Assembly (NCBI RefSeq): GCF_022138605.1
Contig: NZ_JACBFS010000004.1
Coordinates: 372,001-436,000, forward strand
DNA from: Xanthobacter sp. NM-25
Lineage (GTDB): Bacteria > Pseudomonadota > Alphaproteobacteria > Rhizobiales > Xanthobacteraceae
Direction: 5' to 3'
DNA length: 64,000 nucleotides
Positions 33,379-42,712 of this stretch are shown one piece after another; position 1 is the first letter of the stretch; each line of letters opens with the position of its first letter. The notes under the pieces were generated by a model. The model was not told where the DNA came from and searched no databases. It was given only the letters and a program-made list of their open reading frames with translations. The position numbers were made by a program, and so were the translations under genes.

Positions 33379-33536
33379 CCTGCCCGGCGCACAGCCAAGC
33401 TCTCGCTTTGGCTCAATTGCGCTCCGGCAGCCTATTCCCTTGCCCCTTGCGGCCGAGCGCGACGTCCATGACGAGACCTTCCCCTTTCCCCATTCGCTCT
33501 GACGAACGCGCCGCGGGCCCCGACCCGGAGTCTTCC

Positions 33537-34625
33537 GTGAACACCCCTTTATCGCCCGCCGCGCCGGATGCCGCATCCGCCGCGCCGGTCATCCTGTTCG
33601 ACAAGGTCGAGAAGACTTATGGCGCCCGCCGTGGCGCGACCCCCGTTACCGCCCTTTCCGATATTTCCCTGGCCGTGCCGGAAGGCGCCATTCTCGGCGT
33701 CATCGGCCGCTCGGGCGCGGGCAAATCCACCTTGATCCGCCTCGTCAACGGGCTGGAGAAGCCCACCTCGGGCCGGGTGGTGGTGGATGGGGTCGACATC
33801 ACCGCCCTCGACGAAAAAGCCCTGCGCGGGGCGCGCCGCTCCATCGGCATGATCTTCCAGCACTTCAATTTGCTGGCCCGCCGCACGGCCTATGACAATG
33901 TGGCGCTGCCACTGGAGATTGCCGGGGTGCCGGCGCGGGAGATCAAGGCGCGGGTGGAACCGCTTCTCGATCTGGTGGGCCTTGCCGATAAGCGGGATCG
34001 CTACCCGGCCGAGCTATCCGGTGGGCAGAAGCAGCGGGTGGGCATCGCCCGCGCCCTCGCCACCCGCCCCCGGGTGCTGCTCTCCGACGAGGCCACCTCC
34101 GCCCTCGACCCGGAGACCACCCAGCAGATCCTCGCCCTGCTGCGCAAGGTGAATGCCGAGCTGAAGCTCACCGTGCTTCTCATCACCCACGAGATGGCGG
34201 TGATCAAGAACGTGGCCGACCAGGTGGCGGTGATTGACGGCGGACGCATCGTCGAGCGCGGCACCACCTATGAGGTGTTCGCCCACCCCCGGCATTCGAC
34301 CACCCGCACCTTCCTCGCCGACCTCACCAGCGCCAGCCTGCCACCCTATGTGGCCGACCGGCTGAAGAGCGAGCCGGAGCCGGGCAGCGAAGCCGTCGTC
34401 CGCATCGTCTTCACCGGCGACCACGCCACCGATCCCGTGCTCTCGCGGGTGTCCCGGCTGCTCTCCGTGGACATCAACATCATCCAGGCGCAGGTGGACG
34501 AGATCGCCGGCGCACCGTTCGGCGTCATTGTCGTGTCGGTGCCGGGCGATGCCGCCACCCTTTCCGCCGTCACCAGCGCCGTGGCGCGCCTGAACCTCTC
34601 TTCCGAGGTGCTCGGCTATGTTTGA
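33537..34625 (+). CDS. metN: Methionine ABC transporter ATP-binding protein MetN
   Basis: This ATPase of about 362 residues belongs to the MetNIQ importer of D/L-methionine. It has Walker A GRSGAGKST near residue 60, signature LSGGQKQRVGIARAL near 160, Walker B VLLSDEATSALD and a C-terminal NIL domain (about 285-360; VRIVFTGDHATDPVLSRVSRLLSVDINIIQAQVDEI) that binds methionine and inhibits transport. GTG 33537 has GGAG 6 bases upstream and gives a family-like N-terminus; an ATG at 33468 would add 23 residues. It overlaps metI by 8 bases (ATGTTTGA). Confidence 0.92.
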   Translation: MNTPLSPAAPDAASAAPVILFDKVEKTYGARRGATPVTALSDISLAVPEGAILGVIGRSGAGKSTLIRLVNGLEKPTSGRVVVDGVDITALDEKALRGARRSIGMIFQHFNLLARRTAYDNVALPLEIAGVPAREIKARVEPLLDLVGLADKRDRYPAELSGGQKQRVGIARALATRPRVLLSDEATSALDPETTQQILALLRKVNAELKLTVLLITHEMAVIKNVADQVAVIDGGRIVERGTTYEVFAHPRHSTTRTFLADLTSASLPPYVADRLKSEPEPGSEAVVRIVFTGDHATDPVLSRVSRLLSVDINIIQAQVDEIAGAPFGVIVVSVPGDAATLSAVTSAVARLNLSSEVLGYV

Positions 34626-35304
34626 TCTCTCCTTCAGCCTGCTGCCGCCCGCCATCGTCGACCTGCTCATCGAGGCCACCAAGCAGACCCTCTACATGGT
34701 CGCCGCCTCCGGCCTCATCGGCACCCTCATCGGCCTGCCGCTGGGGGTGTTCCTGGCCACCAGCCGCTCCGGCGAGCTGTTCGCCGCCCCCTGGCTCAAC
34801 AGCGTGCTGGGGCTGGTGGTGAACGCCGCCCGCTCCACCCCGTTCATCATCCTGGTGGTGGCCATCATTCCCTTCACCCGGCTCATCGCCGGCACTTCCA
34901 TCGGCACCAATGCGGCCATCGTGCCGCTGACGGTGGCGGCGGCGCCGTTCATCGCCCGCCTCATCGAGGGGTCCATCCGCGAGGTGGACCAGGGGCTGGT
35001 GGAGGCCGCCCGCGCCATGGGGGCGAGCCCGCTGCAGATCGTCCGCAAGGTGCTGCTGCCGGAGGCTATGCCCTCCATCACCTTGGCCCTCACCCTCGCC
35101 GTGGTGTCGCTGCTCGGTTACTCGGCCATGGTGGGCGCTGTGGGCGGCGGCGGCCTCGGTGATCTCGGCATCCGCTTCGGCTACCAGCGCTTCATGCCGG
35201 ACGTGATGGCGGCGGTGGTCATCGTGCTCATCCTGCTGGTGCAGGGGGTGCAGAGCCTGGGCGATGGCATCGCCCGCCGCCTGGACAAGCGCCACCGGGG
35301 CTGA
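34618..35304 (+). CDS. metI: Methionine ABC transporter permease MetI
   Basis: This 228-residue inner-membrane permease has five predicted transmembrane segments. The coupling helix is EAARAMGASPLQIVRKVLLPEAMPSI near residues 128-155, the contact point with MetN. ARSTPFIILVVAIIPFTRLIAGTSIG and GAVGGGGLGDLGIRFGYQRF are typical of MetI. Translation is coupled to metN by an 8-base overlap, and metQ follows 70 bases downstream, giving the standard metNIQ operon. Confidence 0.95.
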   Translation: MFDLSFSLLPPAIVDLLIEATKQTLYMVAASGLIGTLIGLPLGVFLATSRSGELFAAPWLNSVLGLVVNAARSTPFIILVVAIIPFTRLIAGTSIGTNAAIVPLTVAAAPFIARLIEGSIREVDQGLVEAARAMGASPLQIVRKVLLPEAMPSITLALTLAVVSLLGYSAMVGAVGGGGLGDLGIRFGYQRFMPDVMAAVVIVLILLVQGVQSLGDGIARRLDKRHRG

Positions 35305-35374
35305 GGCCCCCTCCCTTCCCTGCCGGGGCGGCACCCCTGCCCGGCCCCTCTTTCATCTGATTGGAGACCGATCC

Positions 35375-36157
35375 ATGAAGTTCGCCACCCTCGCCCTCGC
35401 CGCCGCGCTGGGCCTTGCCGCCACCGGCGCCGCCCGCGCCGAAACCATCAAGGTGGCCGTCACCCCCGGCCCCCACGCCCAGATCCTGGAGGCGGTGAAG
35501 AAGGAAGCCGCCAAGAAGGGGCTCGACATCTCCATCGTCGAATTCTCCGACTATGTGGTGCCCAACGCCGCCCTCGCGGCCGGGGAGATCCAGGCCAACT
35601 CCTTCCAGCACAAGCCCTATCTCGACAACCAGGTGGCTGATCGTGGCTATAAGCTGACCCCTGTCGCCTATACCGTGAACTTCCCCATCGGCGTCTATTC
35701 CAAGAAGTACAAAAGCATCGAGGAATTGCCGGCCGGCGCCACCATCGCCATTCCCAACGATCCTACCAATGGCGGCCGGGTGCTGCTGCTGCTGGCCGAC
35801 AAGGGGCTCATCAAGCTCACCCCCAATGTGGGTGTGAAGGCCTCGGTGGTGGATGTCATCGACAATCCGAAGAAGTTCAAATTCGTGGAGATCGATGCCG
35901 CCCAGCTGCCGCGCTCCCTGCCGGATGTGGATGCCGCCGGCATCAACACCAATTATGCCAAGGAAGCGGGCCTCGACCCGGTGAAGGACCCCATTCTGCG
36001 GGAAGATCCCAAGGGCCCCTATGTGAACATCATCGTGGTGCGCACCGAGGACAAGGACAAGCCCTGGGTGAAGACCCTGGTGGAGAGCTACAATTCTCCC
36101 GAGGTGAAGGCCTTTATCGAGGAGACCTTCAAGGGCTCGGTGCTGCCCGCCTGGTGA
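35375..36157 (+). CDS. metQ: Methionine-binding protein MetQ (NlpA family)
   Basis: This 260-residue periplasmic substrate-binding protein has signal peptide MKFATLALAAALGLAATGAARA and mature ETIKVAVTPGPHAQILEAVKKEA. Family blocks include VEFSDYVVPNAALAAGEIQANSFQHKPYLDN, FPIGVYSKKYKSIEELPAGATIAIPNDPTNGGRVLLLL and AAGINTNYAKEAGL. Unlike E. coli MetQ there is no lipobox Cys, so the protein is predicted to be a soluble periplasmic receptor. It is the last gene of metNIQ and is followed by a good terminator. Confidence 0.94.
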   Translation: MKFATLALAAALGLAATGAARAETIKVAVTPGPHAQILEAVKKEAAKKGLDISIVEFSDYVVPNAALAAGEIQANSFQHKPYLDNQVADRGYKLTPVAYTVNFPIGVYSKKYKSIEELPAGATIAIPNDPTNGGRVLLLLADKGLIKLTPNVGVKASVVDVIDNPKKFKFVEIDAAQLPRSLPDVDAAGINTNYAKEAGLDPVKDPILREDPKGPYVNIIVVRTEDKDKPWVKTLVESYNSPEVKAFIEETFKGSVLPAW

Positions 36158-36181
36158 GCCCGCGTTTTGCGATGAGAGTGA

Positions 36182-36214
36182 GGGCGCGGCCGCCGCACGG
36201 CGCCGCGCCCTTTT
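36182..36214 (+). terminator. Rho-independent terminator after metQ
   Basis: Nine-base perfect arms GGGCGCGGC and GCCGCGCCC with an 11-base loop are followed directly by TTTT. It lies 25 bases after the metQ stop and before the convergent methyltransferase gene. Confidence 0.8.
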
Positions 36215-36217
36215 CGT

Positions 36218-36994
36218 TCAGCCCGGGCGCTGGGCGACCAGGAACAGCCGCGGGAAGGCCAGCAGCACCTTGCCATCCTGCTGCGGCGGATACGGTTCTT
36301 CGAGGCGGGCCTGATAGGCCTCCAGAAACGCCGCCCGCTCGTCGGCCTCCAGCGGGTCGATGAAGGGGCGCAGGCCGGTCGCCTTCACCCATTCGACGAT
36401 GGCCGCCGCATTCTCCAGCGGGTGGTTGTAGATGGTGTGCCAGATGTCGATGCGGCCGGCGCCCTGAAGCAGCAGGTCATAATAGGCGCGGGGCGTCGGC
36501 AGAACGGCGCGGGCGCTCAGCGCCGGCACCAGCTTCTCCGCCCAGGGGCCGCTCATGGCGGTTTCGCGCATGGCCGCGTGGGAGGGCTCTTCCAGATTAT
36601 CCGGCATCTGCACCGCCAGCACCCCGCCGGGAGCCAAAAGGGAAAGCAGGCGCGGCAGCACGGTCTCGTGGTCCGGCACCCATTGCAGCACGGCATTGGC
36701 GAAGATGAGGTCCGCCGGCCGCTCCAGCGTGAAGGTGGAGGCATCGGCGGGCTCAAACTGCGCCTTGGGCAGCCGCTTGCGGGCTGCCACCAGCATGGCG
36801 GGGGAGGTATCGAGCCCGAGAAGCTCGGCCTTGGGGAAGCGCTCCGCCAGAAGCTCGGTGGAATTGCCGGGACCGCAGCCGAGATCCACCACGAAAGCGG
36901 CGTCCGCCAGCGGCACCTGGGCCAGGAGATCGCGGGCCGGACGGGTGCGCTGGTCCTCGAACTTCAGATACTGGCGGGCATTCCAATCGGCCAT
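36218..36994 (-). CDS. tam: Trans-aconitate 2-methyltransferase
   Basis: This 258-residue class I SAM-dependent methyltransferase is cytoplasmic and methylates trans-aconitate, an inhibitor of aconitase. It has the Tam N-terminus (MADWNARQYLKFEDQRTRPARDLLAQVP), SAM motif VVDLGCGPGNST, LLGLDTSPAML, and FANAVLQWVPDHETVLPRLLSLLAPGGVLAVQMPDN. The C-terminal YPPQQDGKVLLAFPRLFLVA matches the family. The start is the ATG at 36994, a short distance after GGAGACA-like sequence. It is convergent with metQ and divergent from metA. Confidence 0.92.
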   Translation of the reverse strand: MADWNARQYLKFEDQRTRPARDLLAQVPLADAAFVVDLGCGPGNSTELLAERFPKAELLGLDTSPAMLVAARKRLPKAQFEPADASTFTLERPADLIFANAVLQWVPDHETVLPRLLSLLAPGGVLAVQMPDNLEEPSHAAMRETAMSGPWAEKLVPALSARAVLPTPRAYYDLLLQGAGRIDIWHTIYNHPLENAAAIVEWVKATGLRPFIDPLEADERAAFLEAYQARLEEPYPPQQDGKVLLAFPRLFLVAQRPG

Positions 36995-37317
36995 GGGTGT
37001 CTCCTGCGGTAGCCACGCCAGCATATACCAGCCGTAACCCAAGGGGATGGGGGGGCGCGCAAGCTCCGCTCCAGGTTCGGCGTGCAGGCTCGGGTTCGCC
37101 GGCGCGCGGCGTGTCATCCCGGTGGTGCCATTGCCAATCGCCGCGGTCGGAGGTAGAGACGCTTTCGACATCAAGAGTTGGGGCGACGCCCAACGCCAAC
37201 CTGCCGATCCGGGCAAGGTGGTACTCCCTCGGAGCTTCCGGCGGAGGATGTGGCCGAGCCGGCAACCAAGCGGACCCAGCCACCAAGCGTCAGTCCCGAT
37301 CCATGAGGACCGACGCC
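36995..37317. other. Non-coding region between tam and metA
   Basis: This stretch of 323 bases separates two divergent genes. I see no gene with coding character. Several short GC-rich stems are possible near 37215-37285, but the conserved SAM-II riboswitch core (a GCTAAA-type element) is absent. A metA leader element of another class cannot be excluded. Confidence 0.4.
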
Positions 37318-38250
37318 ATGCCCATCAAGATCCCCGATCGCCTGCCCGCCCGCACCACGCTGGAAGCGGAAGGCGTGATGGTGATGGGCGAAGGCGACGC
37401 CGTCCGCCAGGACATCCGCCCCCTGCGCATCGGCCTGCTCAACCTGATGCCCAACAAGATCGCCACCGAGGTGCAGATCGCCCGGCTTCTGGGCGCCACG
37501 CCCCTGCAGGTGGAGCTGACCCTGGTGCGCATCACCGATCACGTCTCCCGCAACACCTCCGAAGACCACATGGCTGCCTTCTACCGGCCGTGGGAGGAGG
37601 TGCGCGCGCAGCGGTTCGACGGCCTCGTCATCACCGGCGCGCCGGTGGAGCACCTGCCGTTTGCCGAGGTGACCTATTGGGATGAGCTGAGCCGGGTGTT
37701 CGACTGGACCCAGACCCATGTGCACCGCACCTTGAACCTGTGCTGGGCAGCGCTGGCGGCGGTTTCTTATTTCCACGCCATGCCCAAGCACGCCCTGGCG
37801 CAGAAGGCGTTCGGCCTCTATCGTCACCGGGTGCTGGCGCCCACCTCCCCCTTCCTGCGCGGCTTTCCCGACACCTTCCGGGTGCCGGTCTCCCGCTGGG
37901 CGGAGGCCCGCACGGCGGACATTCCGGCCCATAGCGACCTGACCGTGCTGGCGGAAAGCCCGGAGGTGGGCCTGTGCCTGCTCGATGATCCGCGCCATCG
38001 GGCCTTGCACATGTTCAACCACCTGGAATACGACACCCGCACCCTGGCCGACGAATACGCCCGCGATGCCGCCAAGGCCCCGCAGACGCCCCTGCCCGCT
38101 TATTATTTCCCCGGCAACGACCCGGCGACCCCGCCGGAAAACCGCTGGCGCGGCCACGCCCACCTCTTGTTCGCCAACTGGATCAACGAGATGTACCAGA
38201 CGACGCCGTTCGATCTGGAACGGATCGGCAAGGAGACGGCCGCAGCCTGA
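37318..38250 (+). CDS. metA: Homoserine O-succinyltransferase
   Basis: This 310-residue first enzyme of methionine biosynthesis acylates homoserine. The catalytic residues align exactly in number with E. coli MetA: Cys142 (LNLCWAALAA), His235 and Glu237 (MFNHLEYDT). Residue 111 is Glu (TGAPVEHLPF), which in studied enzymes favours succinyl-CoA over acetyl-CoA. The chosen start has AGGA 8 bases upstream; an ATG 15 bases earlier is possible. Together with metNIQ nearby this makes a methionine supply neighbourhood, though not one operon. Confidence 0.94.
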   Translation: MPIKIPDRLPARTTLEAEGVMVMGEGDAVRQDIRPLRIGLLNLMPNKIATEVQIARLLGATPLQVELTLVRITDHVSRNTSEDHMAAFYRPWEEVRAQRFDGLVITGAPVEHLPFAEVTYWDELSRVFDWTQTHVHRTLNLCWAALAAVSYFHAMPKHALAQKAFGLYRHRVLAPTSPFLRGFPDTFRVPVSRWAEARTADIPAHSDLTVLAESPEVGLCLLDDPRHRALHMFNHLEYDTRTLADEYARDAAKAPQTPLPAYYFPGNDPATPPENRWRGHAHLLFANWINEMYQTTPFDLERIGKETAAA

Positions 38251-38302
38251 GGACATAACACAGGCCCGGCGGAAGAACGGCACGCGGGTGCACACGCGCT
38301 GT

Positions 38303-38332
38303 ACAAAAGAAAAGAGGGGCTTTCGCCCCTCT
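38303..38332 (-). terminator. Rho-independent terminator of ettA
   Basis: Read on the minus strand, AGAGGGGC-GAAA-GCCCCTCT is followed by a T-rich tail (TTTTCTTTT). The perfect 8-base stem carries a GNRA tetraloop. It lies just after the ettA stop at 38342 and also faces the convergent metA gene. Confidence 0.85.
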
Positions 38333-38341
38333 CTGCTCCGT

Positions 38342-39997
<1,656 letters not shown>

Positions 39998-40348
39998 AAG
40001 GCGCCGGCTCCATACGGTGTTCGCGGAAGTTGCCGCCGTTCTAGCGGTGCGCCACCGGCGCGGCAAGCGGCCCGGCAAGCGGCGCGCGGCGGTTCGCGGG
40101 ACCGCGACACGACCTGAGCGCGTCGCCGATGCCACGGTCGCGCCCTCCCACCGCCACCCGCCGGCCCACACGGCCGGACCGGAGCTCGGCGAGCGATCTA
40201 TTTTACTATATTTCAAATACTTACCTTACCTCCACCGCCGCCCATCCACAGCCATGAGCGGTTTGCCGGCCAACACTCTTGCATTCAGCGTGCGCACCTG
40301 CCATATGAACGCACCGCCGGCGACGAACCACGACGCTGTGCATTGGAT
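39998..40348. other. Non-coding region upstream of tRNA-Gly
   Basis: This region of 351 bases has no convincing gene. A distinct AT-rich patch at about 40196-40230 in GC-rich surroundings may contain the tRNA promoter. Confidence 0.5.
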
Positions 40349-40423
40349 GCGGGTGTAGCTCAGGGGTAGAGCACAACCTTGCCAAGGTTGGGGTCGTGGG
40401 TTCGAATCCCATCGCCCGCTCCA
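40349..40423 (+). tRNA. tRNA-Gly (anticodon GCC)
   Basis: A full cloverleaf: acceptor GCGGGTG pairs with CGCCCGC, the D-arm is GCTCAGGGGTAGAGC, the anticodon stem is CAACC/GGTTG with loop CTTGCCAA and anticodon GCC at 40381-40383, and the T-arm is GTGGG-TTCGAAT-CCCAT. The CCA end is encoded (40421-40423). Coding character and gene content change immediately downstream, so it probably serves as the integration site of the element to its right. Confidence 0.97.
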
Positions 40424-40456
40424 ATATTCTCAAAATAATCAATAACTTATAGCGAC

Positions 40457-40476
40457 ACCGCCGAGAGGCGGTTTTG
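40457..40476 (+). terminator. Terminator after tRNA-Gly
   Basis: ACCGCC-GAGA-GGCGGT followed by TTT forms a compact hairpin with a short T-run 34 bases after the tRNA. It probably ends the tRNA transcript. Confidence 0.7.
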
Positions 40477-40489
40477 CCGTTTTCGGTAT

Positions 40490-40509
40490 GGTGACCACTT
40501 GGTGACCAC
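40490..40509. repeat. GGTGACCAC direct repeat next to the tRNA
   Basis: The nonamer GGTGACCAC occurs at 40490 and 40501 (11-base period), 67 bases beyond the tRNA 3' end. Repeats of this kind near a tRNA attachment site can be integrase or excisionase arm sites; that is a guess. Between the tRNA and 40823 I see no intact gene. Confidence 0.35.
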
Positions 40510-40822
40510 CGATGCCGAGAGCGTCCGCCATCTCTCCCCTTGTGGAAAACCGCATGCCTTCTCTCGAACGAGGCGGCTCGCCACCGTACGCAGTTGAATT
40601 ACGTCCAGCACGGCGAACGAGCCTTTCGGACCTTGCCCGCCTTCCATCGCTCGTGCGGAAGAGAGCGCCGCCTGCGCTGAGATCCAATGCAGCAGCCTAG
40701 ATCGATCGAGCTCGGCGCGGGACGCTACGCGTTCGAGGTGGGTGTCATATTTCCTGATTCGAGCGCCGTCTCGGCGCCGGATTGGATTATTCTGGATGCT
40801 CACCAGAGATTCGGTTCCAGCC

Positions 40823-41500
40823 ATGCACCCTGCCTTACAGCGTCTCGTGAACGCCAACACAGCTCTTGAAAACGCACAGCGCGCACTTGAACTTGCACAG
40901 GATCAGCGGCGGCAGGCGGCTCTGGCGCTCATTGAGATCGAGGATGAGGATCAGCGCTGGCAGGCAGCGATCTTTGCGTATCGCGAGTTCGGCCACGGCC
41001 TTAGTCTTGCTCTGGCGGAGGCTGCGACGGGTCTTCTGGGCAAGAAGGCGCAGTCGAGGTTCCTGGTTCGCGCAGGCCGGAAATCATACCAGCCCAAAGG
41101 CCACGGGTCCGACGCTGGCATGCATATACCGGAGCCGATGTCAGAATGGCCGGCTCCGGACCAACTGGAGCGCGATGTGATCAGCTCGCACATCGCCCAT
41201 GGCGAACCGTACTGGGTCGACCGAGGCCTCGGTTGGGGCAGGCTGAGGGTGGATCTGCAACCAGACCAGGCGCGAACCTATTTGGAAGACGCGACCGGCG
41301 CGATGGCCGCTCGGGTCGGCTTGACGCGGGAAGAGTTCGTCGAGTGGCTTTCAACGGAGGGCTTTGTTCGCTGCAGCGGCGTGACCATGAAGGGCGCGCC
41401 TTGCAAGGCGGGGGTCAAAGGCCTCAGCGGCCAGATGGCGATCGGACCGTGGAAAGCCGCGAAGGATCGTGGCGGGTACTGCGCCACGCACGGCGGCTAA
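40823..41500 (+). CDS. Unknown protein with coiled coil and C-terminal zinc-finger-like motif
   Basis: About 225 residues; I do not recognise a named family. Residues 5-55 are heptad-rich and Ala/Leu/Glu/Gln-rich, predicting a coiled coil. The middle is basic. The last 45 residues contain C184-x9-C194 and C220-x2-H223 in the pattern RCSGVTMKGAPCKAG...GGYCATHGG, which resembles a small zinc-binding module found in assorted phage and bacterial proteins. It ends 5 bases before the next gene, so the two are surely one operon, upstream of a Gabija-type pair. No strong ribosome-binding site marks the start; 40796 is an alternative ATG. Confidence 0.6.
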   Translation: MHPALQRLVNANTALENAQRALELAQDQRRQAALALIEIEDEDQRWQAAIFAYREFGHGLSLALAEAATGLLGKKAQSRFLVRAGRKSYQPKGHGSDAGMHIPEPMSEWPAPDQLERDVISSHIAHGEPYWVDRGLGWGRLRVDLQPDQARTYLEDATGAMAARVGLTREEFVEWLSTEGFVRCSGVTMKGAPCKAGVKGLSGQMAIGPWKAAKDRGGYCATHGG

Positions 41501-41505
41501 GACCA

Positions 41506-42612
41506 GTGTCGCACACAGCCTATTCGCAGCATTTTGCCCAGGAGCTGGACTTCAAGCAATTGCTGAAGCGCCGGGGCGTCACCGCATCCTTGGAGCAGGT
41601 AGACTACGGCCTGAGCCAAGCCGAGCGAGACTGGATGCGTAGCGACTTGCTGTGCCCGTCGTGTCGATGCGGCGGGGCGAGCTTGGTCCGGTCCGATGCA
41701 AACGGTACTGGGCGTAACACGCGACAGGCGCACTTCCGGTTTATCGACGCCTCGGGCCACACGGCCCACAAGCTGGGCTGTGATTTCTTCGCAATGGATG
41801 ACGTGCCCGGTGTTCAGAGAGGCGTCGACGTTCAGTTCTCCGCGAACGACAAGGACACCAAGGTTATCCGGGAGTTGGTCTGCAAGGCCATTGCAATCGG
41901 TGAGCTGAGCAAGCCGGCGATTTTCGAGATGCGGTCGTGGTTTCTAGCCCAGCGCGACGCTGACGCATTCGAGGTCAAGGGTACCCCGGCCGTGGCCGAC
42001 TGGCTGTGGTCCATCAACCGACTGCAGATATACGAAGCCCTGGAGTTCCAGCCCTTCCATCTCATCTTCCCGGGCTTCGACACGCGTCGGGCGGCGCTTC
42101 GCGACCTCGCCTTTTACTACCGTGACTTCGTAAAGCGGATCCCTCGCATCGGTTTCGACGCGGCGGTGCGCGATCGGACGAAACGCATTCTGATGGCCAA
42201 TCAAGGGCAGCGGCTTATCGCCATGGAGCCCCTGCGGTCGAGGTACGAGATGACCGCCAGGCTGGCCGGGCTTATGGCGGCCTATGGAAACCTGTCGCTG
42301 ACCAGGCGACGGTCACTTGGAAGCATCTACGGCGATACGCCGGAGGCTCTATTGGCCTTTACCGCGACGCTGCTCTTTGTTTCCCACTGGGACGAAAACG
42401 CGGCGCTCGGCCGCTTCGCCAAGATCATTGCCGCGGCGACGCCAGATGACCTGACCTTGGGCAACGTCATCGGGCTCAATCCCTTCCACGACTTCGCCGC
42501 TCTTGAGGTGGCCCGTTTTATCGCTGGCCTAGCGCCACCGTCGGAGCGTGCTTACGACTTTGAGGCGGAGTTGGCCGGCGCCATCGCCAAAATCAACGCG
42601 GCGCGCGGGTAG
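41506..42612 (+). CDS. Unknown protein with N-terminal zinc-ribbon-like cluster, Gabija-associated
   Basis: About 368 residues starting at GTG 41506, 5 bases after the preceding stop. The N-terminal 100 residues carry C50-P-S-C53, then AHFRF (His76), H85/H88 and C92 (KLGCDFF), a CPxC...HFx...H...C arrangement seen in CoiA-like and other nuclease-associated zinc-ribbon modules. The C-terminal two thirds (about 120-368) are mainly helical without transmembrane segments, and I see no catalytic motif. The frame is open upstream, but that part overlaps the preceding gene. Position and orientation suggest a partner of the GajAB-like proteins downstream, separated by 100 bases. Confidence 0.6.
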   Translation: MSHTAYSQHFAQELDFKQLLKRRGVTASLEQVDYGLSQAERDWMRSDLLCPSCRCGGASLVRSDANGTGRNTRQAHFRFIDASGHTAHKLGCDFFAMDDVPGVQRGVDVQFSANDKDTKVIRELVCKAIAIGELSKPAIFEMRSWFLAQRDADAFEVKGTPAVADWLWSINRLQIYEALEFQPFHLIFPGFDTRRAALRDLAFYYRDFVKRIPRIGFDAAVRDRTKRILMANQGQRLIAMEPLRSRYEMTARLAGLMAAYGNLSLTRRRSLGSIYGDTPEALLAFTATLLFVSHWDENAALGRFAKIIAAATPDDLTLGNVIGLNPFHDFAALEVARFIAGLAPPSERAYDFEAELAGAIAKINAARG

Positions 42613-42712
42613 TCAACACGCGACCCCAGGCAGGGCGTGACCGCATCAATGGCGTGCCCGCACGACACACGCTAAAGCTGAGCTATTGGCCGTTTCAGGA
42701 GTCGCCAGCCAG

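Noticed and set aside
36995..37317. SAM-II riboswitch upstream of metA
   Set aside because: The conserved GCTAAA-type core and pseudoknot strands could not be found by eye; no claim is made.
40424..40822. Integrase gene or remnant next to tRNA-Gly
   Set aside because: Open frames on the minus strand here lack integrase motifs such as the R-H-R-Y set; only a repeat and a terminator can be supported.
40439..40860. Two overlapping minus-strand open frames beyond the tRNA
   Set aside because: They cover the terminator and repeat region, lack ribosome-binding sites and have no recognisable family.
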